Below are positions 8,568-17,502 of a DNA stretch of 64,000 nucleotides, one piece after another; within the stretch, counting starts at the first letter, position 1; every line of letters begins with the position of its first letter. The stretch is taken from positions 3,224,001-3,288,000 of the forward strand of contig NZ_CP155079.2 of NCBI RefSeq assembly GCF_039634365.2, in the 5' to 3' direction. Origin of the DNA: Mucilaginibacter sp. PAMB04168 (GTDB taxonomy: Bacteria > Bacteroidota > Bacteroidia > Sphingobacteriales > Sphingobacteriaceae). Under the pieces are notes generated by a model, which worked only from the letters and a program-made list of their open reading frames with translations, searched no databases and was not told the DNA's origin. Made by a program: the position numbers and the translations under genes.

Positions 8568-9287
8568 TTATATTATTCCAAAAGAGACGGCAAACTTAAC
8601 TAACTGCGAAAGTGAGGTAATCCCTAGCTTATGTATAATATTCTTTCGGTGATTGTTTACTGTGTGTATCGACAAAAAAAGCGTGTCGGCAATCACCATA
8701 CTGCTTACACCCTTTGCTATTAAACAAATAATTTCCTTTTCGCGAGCGGTTAACAAATTGAACAGGTGGTAATTCCGTCGTACAAAAATATCATCAGCAA
8801 TTAAGTTTCCTAACTTCTTGCCTGCAAAGCTTAATGAATCAGCTTCAACCGCTATATGAATAAGCTTAGGTGATTCTGCCAGGTCTTGAATGGGATATAA
8901 TTTCGAAGTAGTTAAATACCATTTATAATCCGTGTCACTATCCGGTCTTACACGCTGAAAAACTGATTGCGACTTGTTGTAATCTCTAAGAGCAATAAAG
9001 TGTTTGAGATCTTCCTTTAAAATTTCAATCTCTTGTGCCGGAAAAAAACGGCTAAAGTAACCACTTCCCAAATTCCGCAATTCTTCGCTGCTATGCCTTA
9101 AAAAGTCACAACCATTTTTGTTCATGTAGGTATTGGCCATTATACCAAAGTCCTGAACCATAATACTACCCGGAATATAATCTCCTACGTCTTCTATACG
9201 CAGTATGTTTTTGTTAATATTCACCCCCAAAACATGTAACTGCGCGCGGCAGTTATTAATGTGTTCTGATTGCGTATGCGCTTTCAT
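8568..9287 (-). CDS. LuxR-type transcriptional regulator
   Basis: About 239 residues from the ATG at 9287 (a TTG at 9308 would add seven). The C-terminal GerE/LuxR helix-turn-helix is clear: LTAREKEIICLIAKGVSS, then TVNNHRKNIIHKLGI. The N-terminal 170 residues look like a PAS-type fold (a FGIMANTYMNKNGCDFLRHS segment, then an FFPAQE region) rather than a response-regulator receiver; no phospho-acceptor Asp pattern is seen. Similar PAS-LuxR proteins are common in Bacteroidota, with unknown signals. It stands alone, followed 213 bases upstream by a short SSB gene on the same strand. Confidence 0.85.
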   Translation of the reverse strand: MKAHTQSEHINNCRAQLHVLGVNINKNILRIEDVGDYIPGSIMVQDFGIMANTYMNKNGCDFLRHSSEELRNLGSGYFSRFFPAQEIEILKEDLKHFIALRDYNKSQSVFQRVRPDSDTDYKWYLTTSKLYPIQDLAESPKLIHIAVEADSLSFAGKKLGNLIADDIFVRRNYHLFNLLTAREKEIICLIAKGVSSMVIADTLFLSIHTVNNHRKNIIHKLGITSLSQLVKFAVSFGII

Positions 9288-9500
9288 AAACAATTGTGAC
9301 AGATACAAATCTTAACATATCGCTTCGGCATAAACCATAATCTATTGGCCAACAATCAAGGTCAACAAATTATAAAATTAAGGATCGTAAAAATCGTGCG
9401 GGTATATCTGTCCAAAAGGATTGCGCTTATTTAAAGTTGCCAATAAGACAACTCAGCGGGTACTTTGACAGTGTAACGTATAGAGTATCAGCTCGTACTT

Positions 9501-9854
9501 TTAGTTTTTATTTACATTCAGCCCTGTTAACCAGTGGTATCGGGTAACCAATATTTCCACATTGTATCTTTTAATATTTTCGTCATCAGTAAATAAGTAG
9601 GTAGTCATTTTTCCCTCAATAGATATTAATGCGCCTTTCTTAAAATACTGAAGATCAGGTTTGGCAATGTAGGTAGGCATTACGATCTTGTGATGCTCAA
9701 GGTGTTCAACCTGTTTGCCGTTTTTAACAAATGTTTCTGATGTAAGTATCGAAAAATATATGTTATCAGGGTTATTTCTTAACATGTCCAAGTTTACATC
9801 ATTTTCAATGACACCGGTAAGAAAGACCCGGTTTATTCCTGCGTTCCTATACAT
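9501..9854 (-). CDS. Short single-stranded DNA-binding protein paralog
   Basis: A 117-residue protein with an OB fold of the SSB kind: INRVFLTGVIENDVNLDMLRNN at the start, a HKIVMP strand where housekeeping SSBs have WH..V, then KGALISIEGKMTTYLF and YNVEILVTRYHWL. It ends LNVNKN, without the long Gly/Pro/Gln linker or acidic DDDIPF-like tip that recruits partner proteins. It is therefore not the main replication SSB. A second short SSB lies at 11790-12146. Its role is unknown; competence, recombination or a mobile-element origin are all possible. Confidence 0.8.
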   Translation of the reverse strand: MYRNAGINRVFLTGVIENDVNLDMLRNNPDNIYFSILTSETFVKNGKQVEHLEHHKIVMPTYIAKPDLQYFKKGALISIEGKMTTYLFTDDENIKRYNVEILVTRYHWLTGLNVNKN

Positions 9855-10590
9855 TTCTGTTATTATCGCATTTAAATAGTGAAGTATTGTTTTTAGATAT
9901 CTGCATATAATAGTAATTAAGACTTCTTCGTATCATACCGGCTATCCGGCTGTGCTTTTACATATAGTAAGCTATACTTGTATATGGAACAAAATACAGC
10001 TTAAACTACACACGTTGTTATAGGTTAAGGTACTTGCGAATAATATGTGTACAGATATAATGTATATTCTCGCTTAGCTACACACAGGTTCAACTCAAAC
10101 CAAGCAAGTTTTTCATAATAGGCAAACACACTATGTACTATACCTTATGAGCTTGTGTACTTACAGGTAATAATATCTGCTAAACATTTAAGTGGCCCAA
10201 TACATGTGCTGCGAAATATTATAGGTAGTAATTTAATTATATGCACCTCGCGCATCACATCAATTAAAGTAGTAAAGTGTTATGGTTGTTACCCACAAAG
10301 TGCTCTGTATAAGGCCCACATAAGTATATTGTGAATTAAACTGTATACCTGAGTGATAAGCTTATTGCTTTAATTTGAAGTAATGGCGTTAGAAAAGTCA
10401 TTTCGGTTATGAAAATGTTTTATACAGTTGTGACGGCGCTGCTGCTACTGGTTAAAGAGTACTTTACAAACGAAAAGTTGAACGATTCAACGCACTAACT
10501 TCATATAAAAACTTGGGCCGTTTTTGTCTTACAATTGCCGCCTTACATTCCATTTATGCTATTACGTTAACCATTACATCGAACCCCTCA
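9855..10590. other. Long AT-rich intergenic region
   Basis: About 740 bases with no convincing gene and no clear hairpin terminator. It contains scattered TATA-rich stretches. A 29-codon frame at 10409-10498 (ATG, a hydrophobic FYTVVTALLLLV core, TAA) could be a very small membrane peptide but has no supporting ribosome site. The following glycosyltransferase could be started upstream at TTG 10513, but its family match begins at 10591. Confidence 0.5.
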
Positions 10591-11688
10591 ATGAACATTA
10601 AATTTTACCATCGCTTTTTTAAGCCATCTGATATTGATAACCTGCCACACCACTATTTTTATGGTGCAACAGAATTGGAAAAGCACAACATCAATGTTTC
10701 AATTTGCGAAGACTCATCCATGGGTAACAGACTGATCAGGGGAATGAAACTTGCTTTAAAGTTGATTTTCACCAGTAAACCTTACGATGCTCTGTACGCT
10801 GCAACTGCTAACGGACTCGAACTGTTGGTACTGCTCAGAAGTATGGGACTGTATAGCAAGCCGATAGTGGTATGGCAGCACCGTGCACTGAAAAATACAG
10901 ATAAGTTTATAGTTAAAAAACTGCTCCAGTTTTACTACCGCGGTTTTGATAAAATGCTGATGTTTACCGAAAAACATGTAAATGAGTCTGAAGCAGCTGG
11001 CGTAATAGCACCCGACAAACTTACCTGCCTAAAATGGGGACCTGATTTAAAGTATTATGACAATATTATAAATAAAGAGCAGGAAAGCTCAAACGCAGCA
11101 AACGAAGCTTATTTCTGCTCTACAGGTAGAGAGAACCGCGACTTCCCGACGTTAATTAAGGCGTTTGAAAAGCTGCCAAACTCTAAGTTGAGAATTTACA
11201 CTACAAGGCAGCACGGCAACATGAACAATGAGCAAATATTGGCCGATGCCTGTAAAGATGCACCGAATATCAAAGTATCAATTGTAGATGGGTTGGCAAC
11301 ACAAAACAACTTTCTATCTAAAGAGATCTATCACAGCTTTTGTACAATCATTTGTACTAACGAGCATAACTATACGGTTGGCCTTACCTCTTTATATGAA
11401 GCAATGGCTTTGGGAAAAGCAGTAATCACTTCCAATAACCCATACTTTCCTATTGATGTTGAAAAAGAAGGGCTCGGAATTAAAATTGGATACGGCAATA
11501 GTGATGACTGTATAAAAGCCGTAAACTATTTATCGGAAAACAAGGAGGTCGCTGCAGAAATGGGAAGGAAGGCCAGAAGGTTTGTTGAACAGCATTATAA
11601 TCTCGATTCACTGGCCTACGATGTGGCAACTACATTAAGGGCAGTGTCTAAAACGCCGCAATACAGTACACCAACAGCATCATATTAA
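10591..11688 (+). CDS. Glycosyltransferase, GT4-like
   Basis: 365 residues from the ATG at 10591, where MNIKFYHRFFKPSDID begins the expected first beta strand; an in-frame TTG at 10513 would add a 26-residue tail unlike the family. A GT-B fold is indicated by YFCSTGRENRDFPTLIKAFEKL, which I place near residues 165-190, and by the donor-binding EANHNY-like region (CTNEHNYTVGLTSLYEAMALGK) near 265-290, with the E-x7-E type glutamates. It probably transfers a sugar to an exopolysaccharide or lipid acceptor. It stands alone between two SSB paralogs, away from the export operon. Confidence 0.8.
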   Translation: MNIKFYHRFFKPSDIDNLPHHYFYGATELEKHNINVSICEDSSMGNRLIRGMKLALKLIFTSKPYDALYAATANGLELLVLLRSMGLYSKPIVVWQHRALKNTDKFIVKKLLQFYYRGFDKMLMFTEKHVNESEAAGVIAPDKLTCLKWGPDLKYYDNIINKEQESSNAANEAYFCSTGRENRDFPTLIKAFEKLPNSKLRIYTTRQHGNMNNEQILADACKDAPNIKVSIVDGLATQNNFLSKEIYHSFCTIICTNEHNYTVGLTSLYEAMALGKAVITSNNPYFPIDVEKEGLGIKIGYGNSDDCIKAVNYLSENKEVAAEMGRKARRFVEQHYNLDSLAYDVATTLRAVSKTPQYSTPTASY

Positions 11689-11789
11689 TCACCTTTGAAA
11701 AACACTACTTTAAGTGTTTTGATGCACACCTCTGCAGGCACTTGCATTTTGTTTACTAATAAGATTTATCGTCATCAGCAAAAGGCAAC

Positions 11790-12146
11790 ATGTCAGGAAT
11801 AAATAAAGTAATTTTAATAGGGCATTTGGGTGAGAACCCCGATTTAAGGCGCCTGGCCGACAATATTACCGTATCAAGCTTTCCGTTAGCAACAACAGAA
11901 ATGCAAACTAAGGATGGTGAGCGGGTTGAAGTAACCGAATGGCACAATATTGTAATGTGGCGCGGAATGGCCGAGAGCGCCGGCAGGTTGCTCCATAAAG
12001 GCGACCTTGTTTACATTGAGGGCAAGTTACGTACCCGGTCTTTTGTGGACAAAGCAGGTGTTAGAAAAGCTGTTACCGAAATTATGACCGAAAACTTTGT
12101 GGCGCTCAGCAAAACCACAGACCTTGCTGAGATAGCTGAAGAATAG
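11790..12146 (+). CDS. ssb: Short single-stranded DNA-binding protein
   Basis: A 118-residue OB-fold protein: INKVILIGHLGENPDLR, SSFPLATTE, TEWHNIVMWRGMAESA, KGDLVYIEGKLRTRSF and an AVTEIM strand. This is a closer match to canonical bacterial SSB than the 9501 paralog. It stops at LAEIAEE, so the acidic end is present but the long linker and the DDDIPF tip are not. Many Bacteroidota carry several SSBs, so it may be an accessory copy. It is transcribed alone and ended by a strong bidirectional hairpin. Confidence 0.85.
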   Translation: MSGINKVILIGHLGENPDLRRLADNITVSSFPLATTEMQTKDGERVEVTEWHNIVMWRGMAESAGRLLHKGDLVYIEGKLRTRSFVDKAGVRKAVTEIMTENFVALSKTTDLAEIAEE

Positions 12147-12151
12147 CCTCA

Positions 12152-12194
12152 CAAATAAATAAAAGCCACTCTAAAGGTGGCTTTTATTTATTTG
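12152..12194. terminator. Bidirectional terminator between ssb and aminotransferase
   Basis: Perfect 18-bp stem (12152-12169 with 12177-12194) and a 7-base loop. The stem has an AT-rich outer half that gives T-runs on both strands, so it can stop both convergent transcripts. Confidence 0.85.
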
Positions 12195-12232
12195 TAGTAA
12201 AAATTGTGCAGTCGTGCGTCGTGAATTCTCTG

Positions 12233-13441
12233 TTACGCTTGCACCTCTACCCTGCCCGGGTAAACTTTTAGGGCTTCTTGTAAGCAAATCATGGCGCTTT
12301 GTAAATCGGCACGGTTAAGTACATAAGCCATGCGCACCTCGTTTTGGCCGGCACCTGGTGTGCTATAAAAGCCGGTTGCAGGGGCCATCATTACGGTTGC
12401 GTTATTGTGACTAAAGCTCTCCAGCATCCACTGGCAAAACTTGTCGGCATTATCAATCGGGAATTTAGCCACTACATAAAATGCACCACCCGGGTTAGGA
12501 CAAAACACACCGTCCATTTGGTTCAGTGCATTTACCAATACATCGCGTCGGTGGGTATATTCCTCATTTACGGTTTCAAAGTAAGCATCGGGTGTATCCA
12601 CAGCAGCCTCTCCGGCTATTTGCTCTACCAAACCCGGACTTAAGCGCGCTTGGGCAAATTTTAAACCTGCCTTAAGTACTTCTTTGTTTTTGGTAATCAA
12701 GCAACCTAAACGTGCTCCACAGGCGCTGTAGCGCTTACTTACAGTATCCATCACAATTACGTTCTCTTCTAGCCCGCTCAGGTGCATGGGCGAAGTAAAT
12801 TCCCGTCCATCATAACAAAACTCACGGTAGGCCTCGTCCGAAAACAAGTAAAGATCATACTTCAATACCAATTCCTTCAACGCTTGCATCTCCTCGTTAG
12901 AGTATAAATAACCGGTAGGATTATTAGGATTGCAAATGATGATTGCCTTAGTCTTATCTGTAATCAGTTTCTCGAACTCCGCAATAGACGGGAGCGCAAA
13001 ACCATTCTCGATATAAGACAAAATGGGCTTCACCACAATATCGCTCTGACAGGCAAAACCGTTGTAATTGGCATAAAACGGCTCCGGAATAATCACCTCG
13101 TCGCCCGGGTTAAGGCAGGCCATCATGGCAATAGTAATAGCCTCCGAGCCACCGGTGGTTACAATAATGTTCTCGGGAGCTATACTGTAGTTGAGCTTGT
13201 TATAGTATTCGGTAAGTTTTTTTCGGTAAGATAACGTACCTTCAGATGCGGTATAAGCCCAAACTTTAAAGTCGATGTTCTTAACCGCATTCAACATGCC
13301 CTCGGGCGTTTCAATATCCGGCTGACCAATGTTCAGATGGTATACTATTTTACCTTCCTGTTTAGCCTTTTCGGCAAATGGCGTGAGTTTACGTATGGGC
13401 GAGGCCGGCATATGCTGCCCCTTTAAAGAGATACTTGGCAT
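12233..13441 (-). CDS. PLP-dependent class I/II aminotransferase
   Basis: A 402-residue fold-type I aminotransferase of the aspartate/aromatic kind. The N-terminal LNIGQPDIETPEGML, the cofactor-binding VTTGGSEAI, the NPNNPTGYLYS motif, FSDEAYREFCYDG and the PLP-lysine segment DTVSKRYSACGARLG are all present, as is the C-terminal NEVRMAYVLN with the substrate-carboxylate Arg. The exact amino acid specificity cannot be read. The ATG at 13441 follows a -7 element by only 4 bases, implying a leaderless or nearly leaderless mRNA. It converges with ssb. Confidence 0.92.
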   Translation of the reverse strand: MPSISLKGQHMPASPIRKLTPFAEKAKQEGKIVYHLNIGQPDIETPEGMLNAVKNIDFKVWAYTASEGTLSYRKKLTEYYNKLNYSIAPENIIVTTGGSEAITIAMMACLNPGDEVIIPEPFYANYNGFACQSDIVVKPILSYIENGFALPSIAEFEKLITDKTKAIIICNPNNPTGYLYSNEEMQALKELVLKYDLYLFSDEAYREFCYDGREFTSPMHLSGLEENVIVMDTVSKRYSACGARLGCLITKNKEVLKAGLKFAQARLSPGLVEQIAGEAAVDTPDAYFETVNEEYTHRRDVLVNALNQMDGVFCPNPGGAFYVVAKFPIDNADKFCQWMLESFSHNNATVMMAPATGFYSTPGAGQNEVRMAYVLNRADLQSAMICLQEALKVYPGRVEVQA

Positions 13442-13445
13442 TGGG

Positions 13446-13473
13446 CAAAATTACAAAAAAGGGCCGTAAACAA
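13446..13473 (-). promoter_or_regulatory. Promoter of the aminotransferase gene
   Basis: On the minus strand TTG (13473-13471), a 17-base spacer, and TAATTTTG (13453-13446), which fits TAnnTTTG. The final G is 4 bases from the ATG, so transcription should start at or within a base or two of the start codon. Confidence 0.55.
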
Positions 13474-13501
13474 GCAGAGGCGCAAAAATTTGCGCCTCTG
13501 C
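13474..13501 (-). terminator. Hairpin after the DUF1573 gene
   Basis: GCAGAGGCGCAAA (13474-13486) pairs with 13489-13501; in practice about 11 bp with a 6-base loop. On the minus strand it is followed by TTGTTT and, a little further on, by a run of six T. It sits just upstream of the aminotransferase promoter. Confidence 0.65.
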
Positions 13502-13524
13502 TATTAAAACTATGTAATAATGTA

Positions 13525-13923
13525 TTATTTACTGTTGGTAACGCTCTCTACCACTTCACCTAAAATGATCAGATTTTTTACCGGTGTTTTGGCATTTGAG
13601 GTAACCACAATGGTTTTACTGAATGGAGAAGCAACTGCAGCATTGTAAGTGATGGAGATAGTACCCTTCTCACCTTTTTTAACCGGTGCTTTGGTATAAT
13701 CGGCAATGGTACAGCCGCAGGTTGGTCTAACATCCGTCAAAATAAGCGGCTCAACGCCTACATTAGTGAAAGAAAAAACTGTAGTAACCGGTTTGCCTTT
13801 GGCAATTTTACCGAAATCGTGTTTTTCTTCGTTAAATTTAAACTCAGCCTTTTGACTGTCCTGAGCAAATGCAGTAATACCCAAACCCAGAATTACGGCA
13901 AATAGTATGATTATCTTTTTCAT
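13525..13923 (-). CDS. Secreted DUF1573 protein
   Basis: 132 residues from the ATG at 13923, with a signal peptide (MKKIIILFAVILGLGITAFA). The DUF1573 domain is recognised by FNEEKHDFGKIAKG, FSFTNVG and the hallmark VRPTCGCTIADY, followed by a TISITYNAAVASPF strand; this is an immunoglobulin-like (ASH/MSP-type) fold. The family is very common in Bacteroidota envelopes and has no proven function. It stands alone and is divergent from the E1 dehydrogenase gene. An upstream in-frame ATG exists but would put seven residues before the signal peptide. Confidence 0.85.
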   Translation of the reverse strand: MKKIIILFAVILGLGITAFAQDSQKAEFKFNEEKHDFGKIAKGKPVTTVFSFTNVGVEPLILTDVRPTCGCTIADYTKAPVKKGEKGTISITYNAAVASPFSKTIVVTSNAKTPVKNLIILGEVVESVTNSK

Positions 13924-14071
13924 ATGTGTTGTGGTTATAGACACAAATATAATTTAATAGTTTAACAAGTAACAAAAATCGTGCATAGTTTTAAAAGTTA
14001 CAATAGGCAGGGGCTTTACGCATATTAGCTATGCAATTATTTTTTATTTTTACCGCCTAAACAAATTATGT

Positions 14072-16501
14072 ATGCCAGAAAGCACACTACCGGCTACGGG
14101 CAATTTTACGGAACACGAGTTGAGCTTTAACGATTTTAAAAAAATTGTTATTGAAGACTATCGTATTGGCTATGAAAGCAGGCAGGCAAGCTTGCTGGGC
14201 CGCCGCGAGGTGTTAACCGGAAAAGCCAAGTTCGGGATTTTTGGAGATGGAAAGGAAGTAGCGCAGCTGGCAATGGCTAAGGCCTTTAAAAAAGGCGACT
14301 GGCGCGCCGGCTACTACCGCGACCAGACTTTTATGTTTGCCACCGGCATGAGCACGCTTAAAGAATTTTTTGCGCAGTTATATGCCCACCCCGATATTGA
14401 AAAGGATCCGGCATCGGCAGGCAGGCAAATGAATTGCCATTACGCCACCCGCTTTGCCAACCCCGACGGCACCTGGGTAAACCAGGCCGAAACCATGAAT
14501 TGCTCGGCCGACATATCGACTACCGGCGGCCATATGCCCCGCTTGCTGGGTTTGGCTTATGCTTCGAAACTATATCGTCAAAATAAGGAGCTCGAAGAGC
14601 TAAAGCAATTTTCAGTTAATGGTAACGAGGTTGCTTTTGGTACTATTGGCAACGGCTCAACTTCCGAAGGTATATTTTTAGAAACCTTCAACGCAGCCGG
14701 TGTATTGCAAGTGCCTATGGCTATCTCCATTTGGGATGATGCCTATGCTATTTCTGTACCTGCAAGTTTGCAAACCACAAAAGAAGACATATCCGAAGCG
14801 CTAAAAGGTTTTCAGCGCGAAGACGGCACCAACGGGTACGAAATATTTAAAGTACGCGGCTGGGATTACCCTGCCCTGTGCGAAACTTATACCATAGCCA
14901 TTGAGCTTTGCCGTACACAACACGTACCGGTACTTATACACGTTACCGAAATAACCCAGCCGCAGGGTCATTCCACCTCGGGCTCGCATGAGCGTTATAA
15001 ACCGGCCGAACGTTTGGCCTGGGAAGCTGAGCACGATTGCCTGCTGCAAATGCGCAAATGGATGATCAATTCGGCCATTATAAATGATCAGGAACTTGAT
15101 GAGTTAGAAGAGGCCGCTAAAAAGCACGTGCGTAACTGTCAGCGCGAAGCCTGGAACGAATTATCTGCCGAAATAAAGGCTGAACTGGAAGAAGCCGCAG
15201 CTTTGATCGAACAGCTTGCCCAGCACTCCAGCGTGCAACAACTTTCGGCTATTGCAACCGGCTTGCGCGCCTGCGTTGATCCGGGGCGGCGCGATATTGT
15301 GAACTCTGTACGCAAAGTGCTTCGTTTAACCACTCGCGAAACCACACCCGAAAGGCAGTCTTTGATTGACTGGCTGAACGGCGAGAACGAGCTGAACCGC
15401 GAGCGTTTCAATTCTAAACTGTTTACCGATACCCCACTATCTCCGCTGCATGTGCCCGAGGTACCGGCTAAATTCTCGCCCGATGCAAAACTGCTCGACG
15501 GGCGCGAAATACTAAATGCCTGCTTTGACGCCGCTTTTGAGCGTGATGAACGTATTGTAGCATTTGGCGAAGATGTTGGCGCCATTGGCGATGTAAACCA
15601 GGGTTTTGCCGGCTTGCAAGCCAAATACGGCGACCTGCGCATCACCGATACCGGCATACGTGAGGCAACCATCATTGGCCAGGGTATGGGACTGGCTATG
15701 CGCGGACTTAAACCAATTGCCGAAATTCAGTACCTCGATTACTGGATTTGGGCTATAACCGTATTGAGTGATGATTTAGCCAGCTTAAGCTACCGTACCC
15801 GCGGTGGTCAAAAAGCGCCGCTCATTATACGCACACGCGGGCACCGGCTGGAAGGTATATGGCATTCGGGATCACCAATGGCCGCATTACTGGCTAACCT
15901 GCGCGGCATACACATTTGTGTTCCACGCAATATGACACAGGCTGCCGGCATGTACAATACCCTGTTGCAGGGTGATGAACCGGCTATGGTAATCGAGAGC
16001 CTGAACGGCTATCGCTTAAAAGAAAAATTGCCGTTAAACATAGGCGATTTTACCGTGCCGCTGGGTAAGGCGGAAGTTTTAGTAAATGGTACCGATGTAA
16101 CAGTAGTATCTTACGGCTCTACGTTGCGTATTGTGGAAGAAGCCGCTGTTGAGCTGCAAACCTTGGGCATTAACATAGAAGTGGTTGACCCGCAAACCCT
16201 CTACCCTTTTGACCTGGATAAAGCCTGCGTAAAGTCATTGCAAAAAACCAACAGGCTTTTGGTGGTAGATGAAGACGTTCCGGGCGGTGGCTCAGCTTAT
16301 ATACTGCAAAATATATTGGAAAACCAGGGCGGTTATAATTACCTGGATGCAGCACCAAAAACCCTATGCGCCAAGGCCCACCGCCCCCCTTATGGCTCAG
16401 ATGGCGACTATTTCACCAAACCATCGGTTGATGACATAATAGAGGTAGTATATGCCATGATGCATGACACCAACCCGGCTAAGTATCCGGCTATTTATTA
16501 A
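14072..16501 (+). CDS. Branched-chain 2-oxoacid dehydrogenase E1, fused alpha-beta
   Basis: 809 residues joining the two E1 subunits. The alpha half (about 20-440) contains RDQTFMFATGM, the thiamine-diphosphate region IGNGSTSEGIFLE followed by IWDDAYAISVP, and HSTSGSHERY. A charged linker follows. The beta half (about 475-809) starts LLDGREILNACFDAAF and has AFGEDVGAIGDVNQGF and the regulatory DPQTLYPFD. It decarboxylates branched-chain or related 2-oxoacids and passes the acyl group to E2. No E2 or E3 gene is nearby. Such fusions are usual in Bacteroidota. A terminator follows directly. Confidence 0.92.
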   Translation: MPESTLPATGNFTEHELSFNDFKKIVIEDYRIGYESRQASLLGRREVLTGKAKFGIFGDGKEVAQLAMAKAFKKGDWRAGYYRDQTFMFATGMSTLKEFFAQLYAHPDIEKDPASAGRQMNCHYATRFANPDGTWVNQAETMNCSADISTTGGHMPRLLGLAYASKLYRQNKELEELKQFSVNGNEVAFGTIGNGSTSEGIFLETFNAAGVLQVPMAISIWDDAYAISVPASLQTTKEDISEALKGFQREDGTNGYEIFKVRGWDYPALCETYTIAIELCRTQHVPVLIHVTEITQPQGHSTSGSHERYKPAERLAWEAEHDCLLQMRKWMINSAIINDQELDELEEAAKKHVRNCQREAWNELSAEIKAELEEAAALIEQLAQHSSVQQLSAIATGLRACVDPGRRDIVNSVRKVLRLTTRETTPERQSLIDWLNGENELNRERFNSKLFTDTPLSPLHVPEVPAKFSPDAKLLDGREILNACFDAAFERDERIVAFGEDVGAIGDVNQGFAGLQAKYGDLRITDTGIREATIIGQGMGLAMRGLKPIAEIQYLDYWIWAITVLSDDLASLSYRTRGGQKAPLIIRTRGHRLEGIWHSGSPMAALLANLRGIHICVPRNMTQAAGMYNTLLQGDEPAMVIESLNGYRLKEKLPLNIGDFTVPLGKAEVLVNGTDVTVVSYGSTLRIVEEAAVELQTLGINIEVVDPQTLYPFDLDKACVKSLQKTNRLLVVDEDVPGGGSAYILQNILENQGGYNYLDAAPKTLCAKAHRPPYGSDGDYFTKPSVDDIIEVVYAMMHDTNPAKYPAIY

Positions 16502-16515
16502 AATAAACAATGCAC

Positions 16516-16544
16516 AGGCCCTTCTTAAAATAAGGGCCTTTTTT
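16516..16544 (+). terminator. Rho-independent terminator after E1
   Basis: AGGCCCTT (16516-16523) pairs with AAGGGCCT (16532-16539), followed by TTTTTATT. It ends the E1 transcript 14 bases after the stop codon. Confidence 0.8.
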
Positions 16545-16569
16545 ATTATAACCCTACTGCCAAACACAC

Positions 16570-17310
16570 ATGAAAGTATTTAGCATTTTATGTATGGTAA
16601 CAATGATGACTGTTTGTGCCTATGGTCAGGATACCGTACGCCGTACTTATACACGCACCATTCAAAGCAGCACACGCTTGGATACCAACGAGGTTGTTTA
16701 TGATGAGCAAGGTAAGGCTTTACATTATTATCAATACCTGCGGCTACTTAACTCAGGCGAGTATACCGTTACAATTAAGGGCGGCATGCCTGGCGACCCG
16801 GCTGCTAAAAAGTTTTTAAAACGCCTGAGCGTTGAAGAGCAGAACAGGCAGTACACAATGATGAAGAAGTTCACTATTATTAAAAGTCCGCAATTGCAGG
16901 AGGGCATGGAACTGGACGTAATGCCGTTATTGCAGGTAATGAAACCTGCCGAGCTGAACAATAAGGTAATCGTTTTAATATTCTGGAGTGCAGGCTGCCC
17001 GCCCTGCACCGAAAGTTTTGCCGATATTAACGATTTTCTGAAACAGATACATAATCCAGAAGAGCTGGTGGTTTTAGCCATAAGCAGAGACAGCAAGCAA
17101 GTAGCACAAGCCAAGCTGAAAGAGAAGCCCCTTTTATACGCCCAATTTTTAAATCAGGCAAGCGCTGCATACAATGCTTACCAGCTTAATCACATGCCAT
17201 CATACGTGGTGGCCGATAAAAGCCATATCATCCGCTACTCAGCCACTGGCACGGGGCAAACAACGCTACCATCTTTTAAGAGCACCATAAAGGCAGTATT
17301 ACAACAGTAA
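16570..17310 (+). CDS. Secreted TlpA-like thioredoxin-fold protein
   Basis: 246 residues with a signal peptide (cut near AYGQ, residue 20). The first 100 residues are unassigned. Residues about 110-245 form a thioredoxin-like domain with VIVLIFWSAGCPPCTESF; CPPC is the redox pair. A later HMPSYVVAD gives the cis-Pro loop, as in TlpA/ResA periplasmic reductases. It may reduce disulfides for cytochrome maturation or envelope proteins. No cytochrome genes are adjacent, so the partner is unknown. Confidence 0.8.
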   Translation: MKVFSILCMVTMMTVCAYGQDTVRRTYTRTIQSSTRLDTNEVVYDEQGKALHYYQYLRLLNSGEYTVTIKGGMPGDPAAKKFLKRLSVEEQNRQYTMMKKFTIIKSPQLQEGMELDVMPLLQVMKPAELNNKVIVLIFWSAGCPPCTESFADINDFLKQIHNPEELVVLAISRDSKQVAQAKLKEKPLLYAQFLNQASAAYNAYQLNHMPSYVVADKSHIIRYSATGTGQTTLPSFKSTIKAVLQQ

Positions 17311-17502
17311 CTTCATTAAGGCCCTCCCAAACAAAGAATTGTTATCCCAAAACAGAGATACGCCTTTTCAAATAATAACTTTAGCCTACTCACCTAGAAA
17401 AGATATGTAATGTATGCTAGAATTAAATTGGCGCTAAACACAACTATCCTTGCAAAGCACAAGATATTGTTGGCTTCCAAATACACTTATAAAAGTTAAG
17501 AA

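Noticed and set aside
15139-15675. A 178-codon minus-strand frame
   Set aside because: It lies inside the E1 dehydrogenase gene and has the Arg/Ser-rich composition of an antisense shadow.
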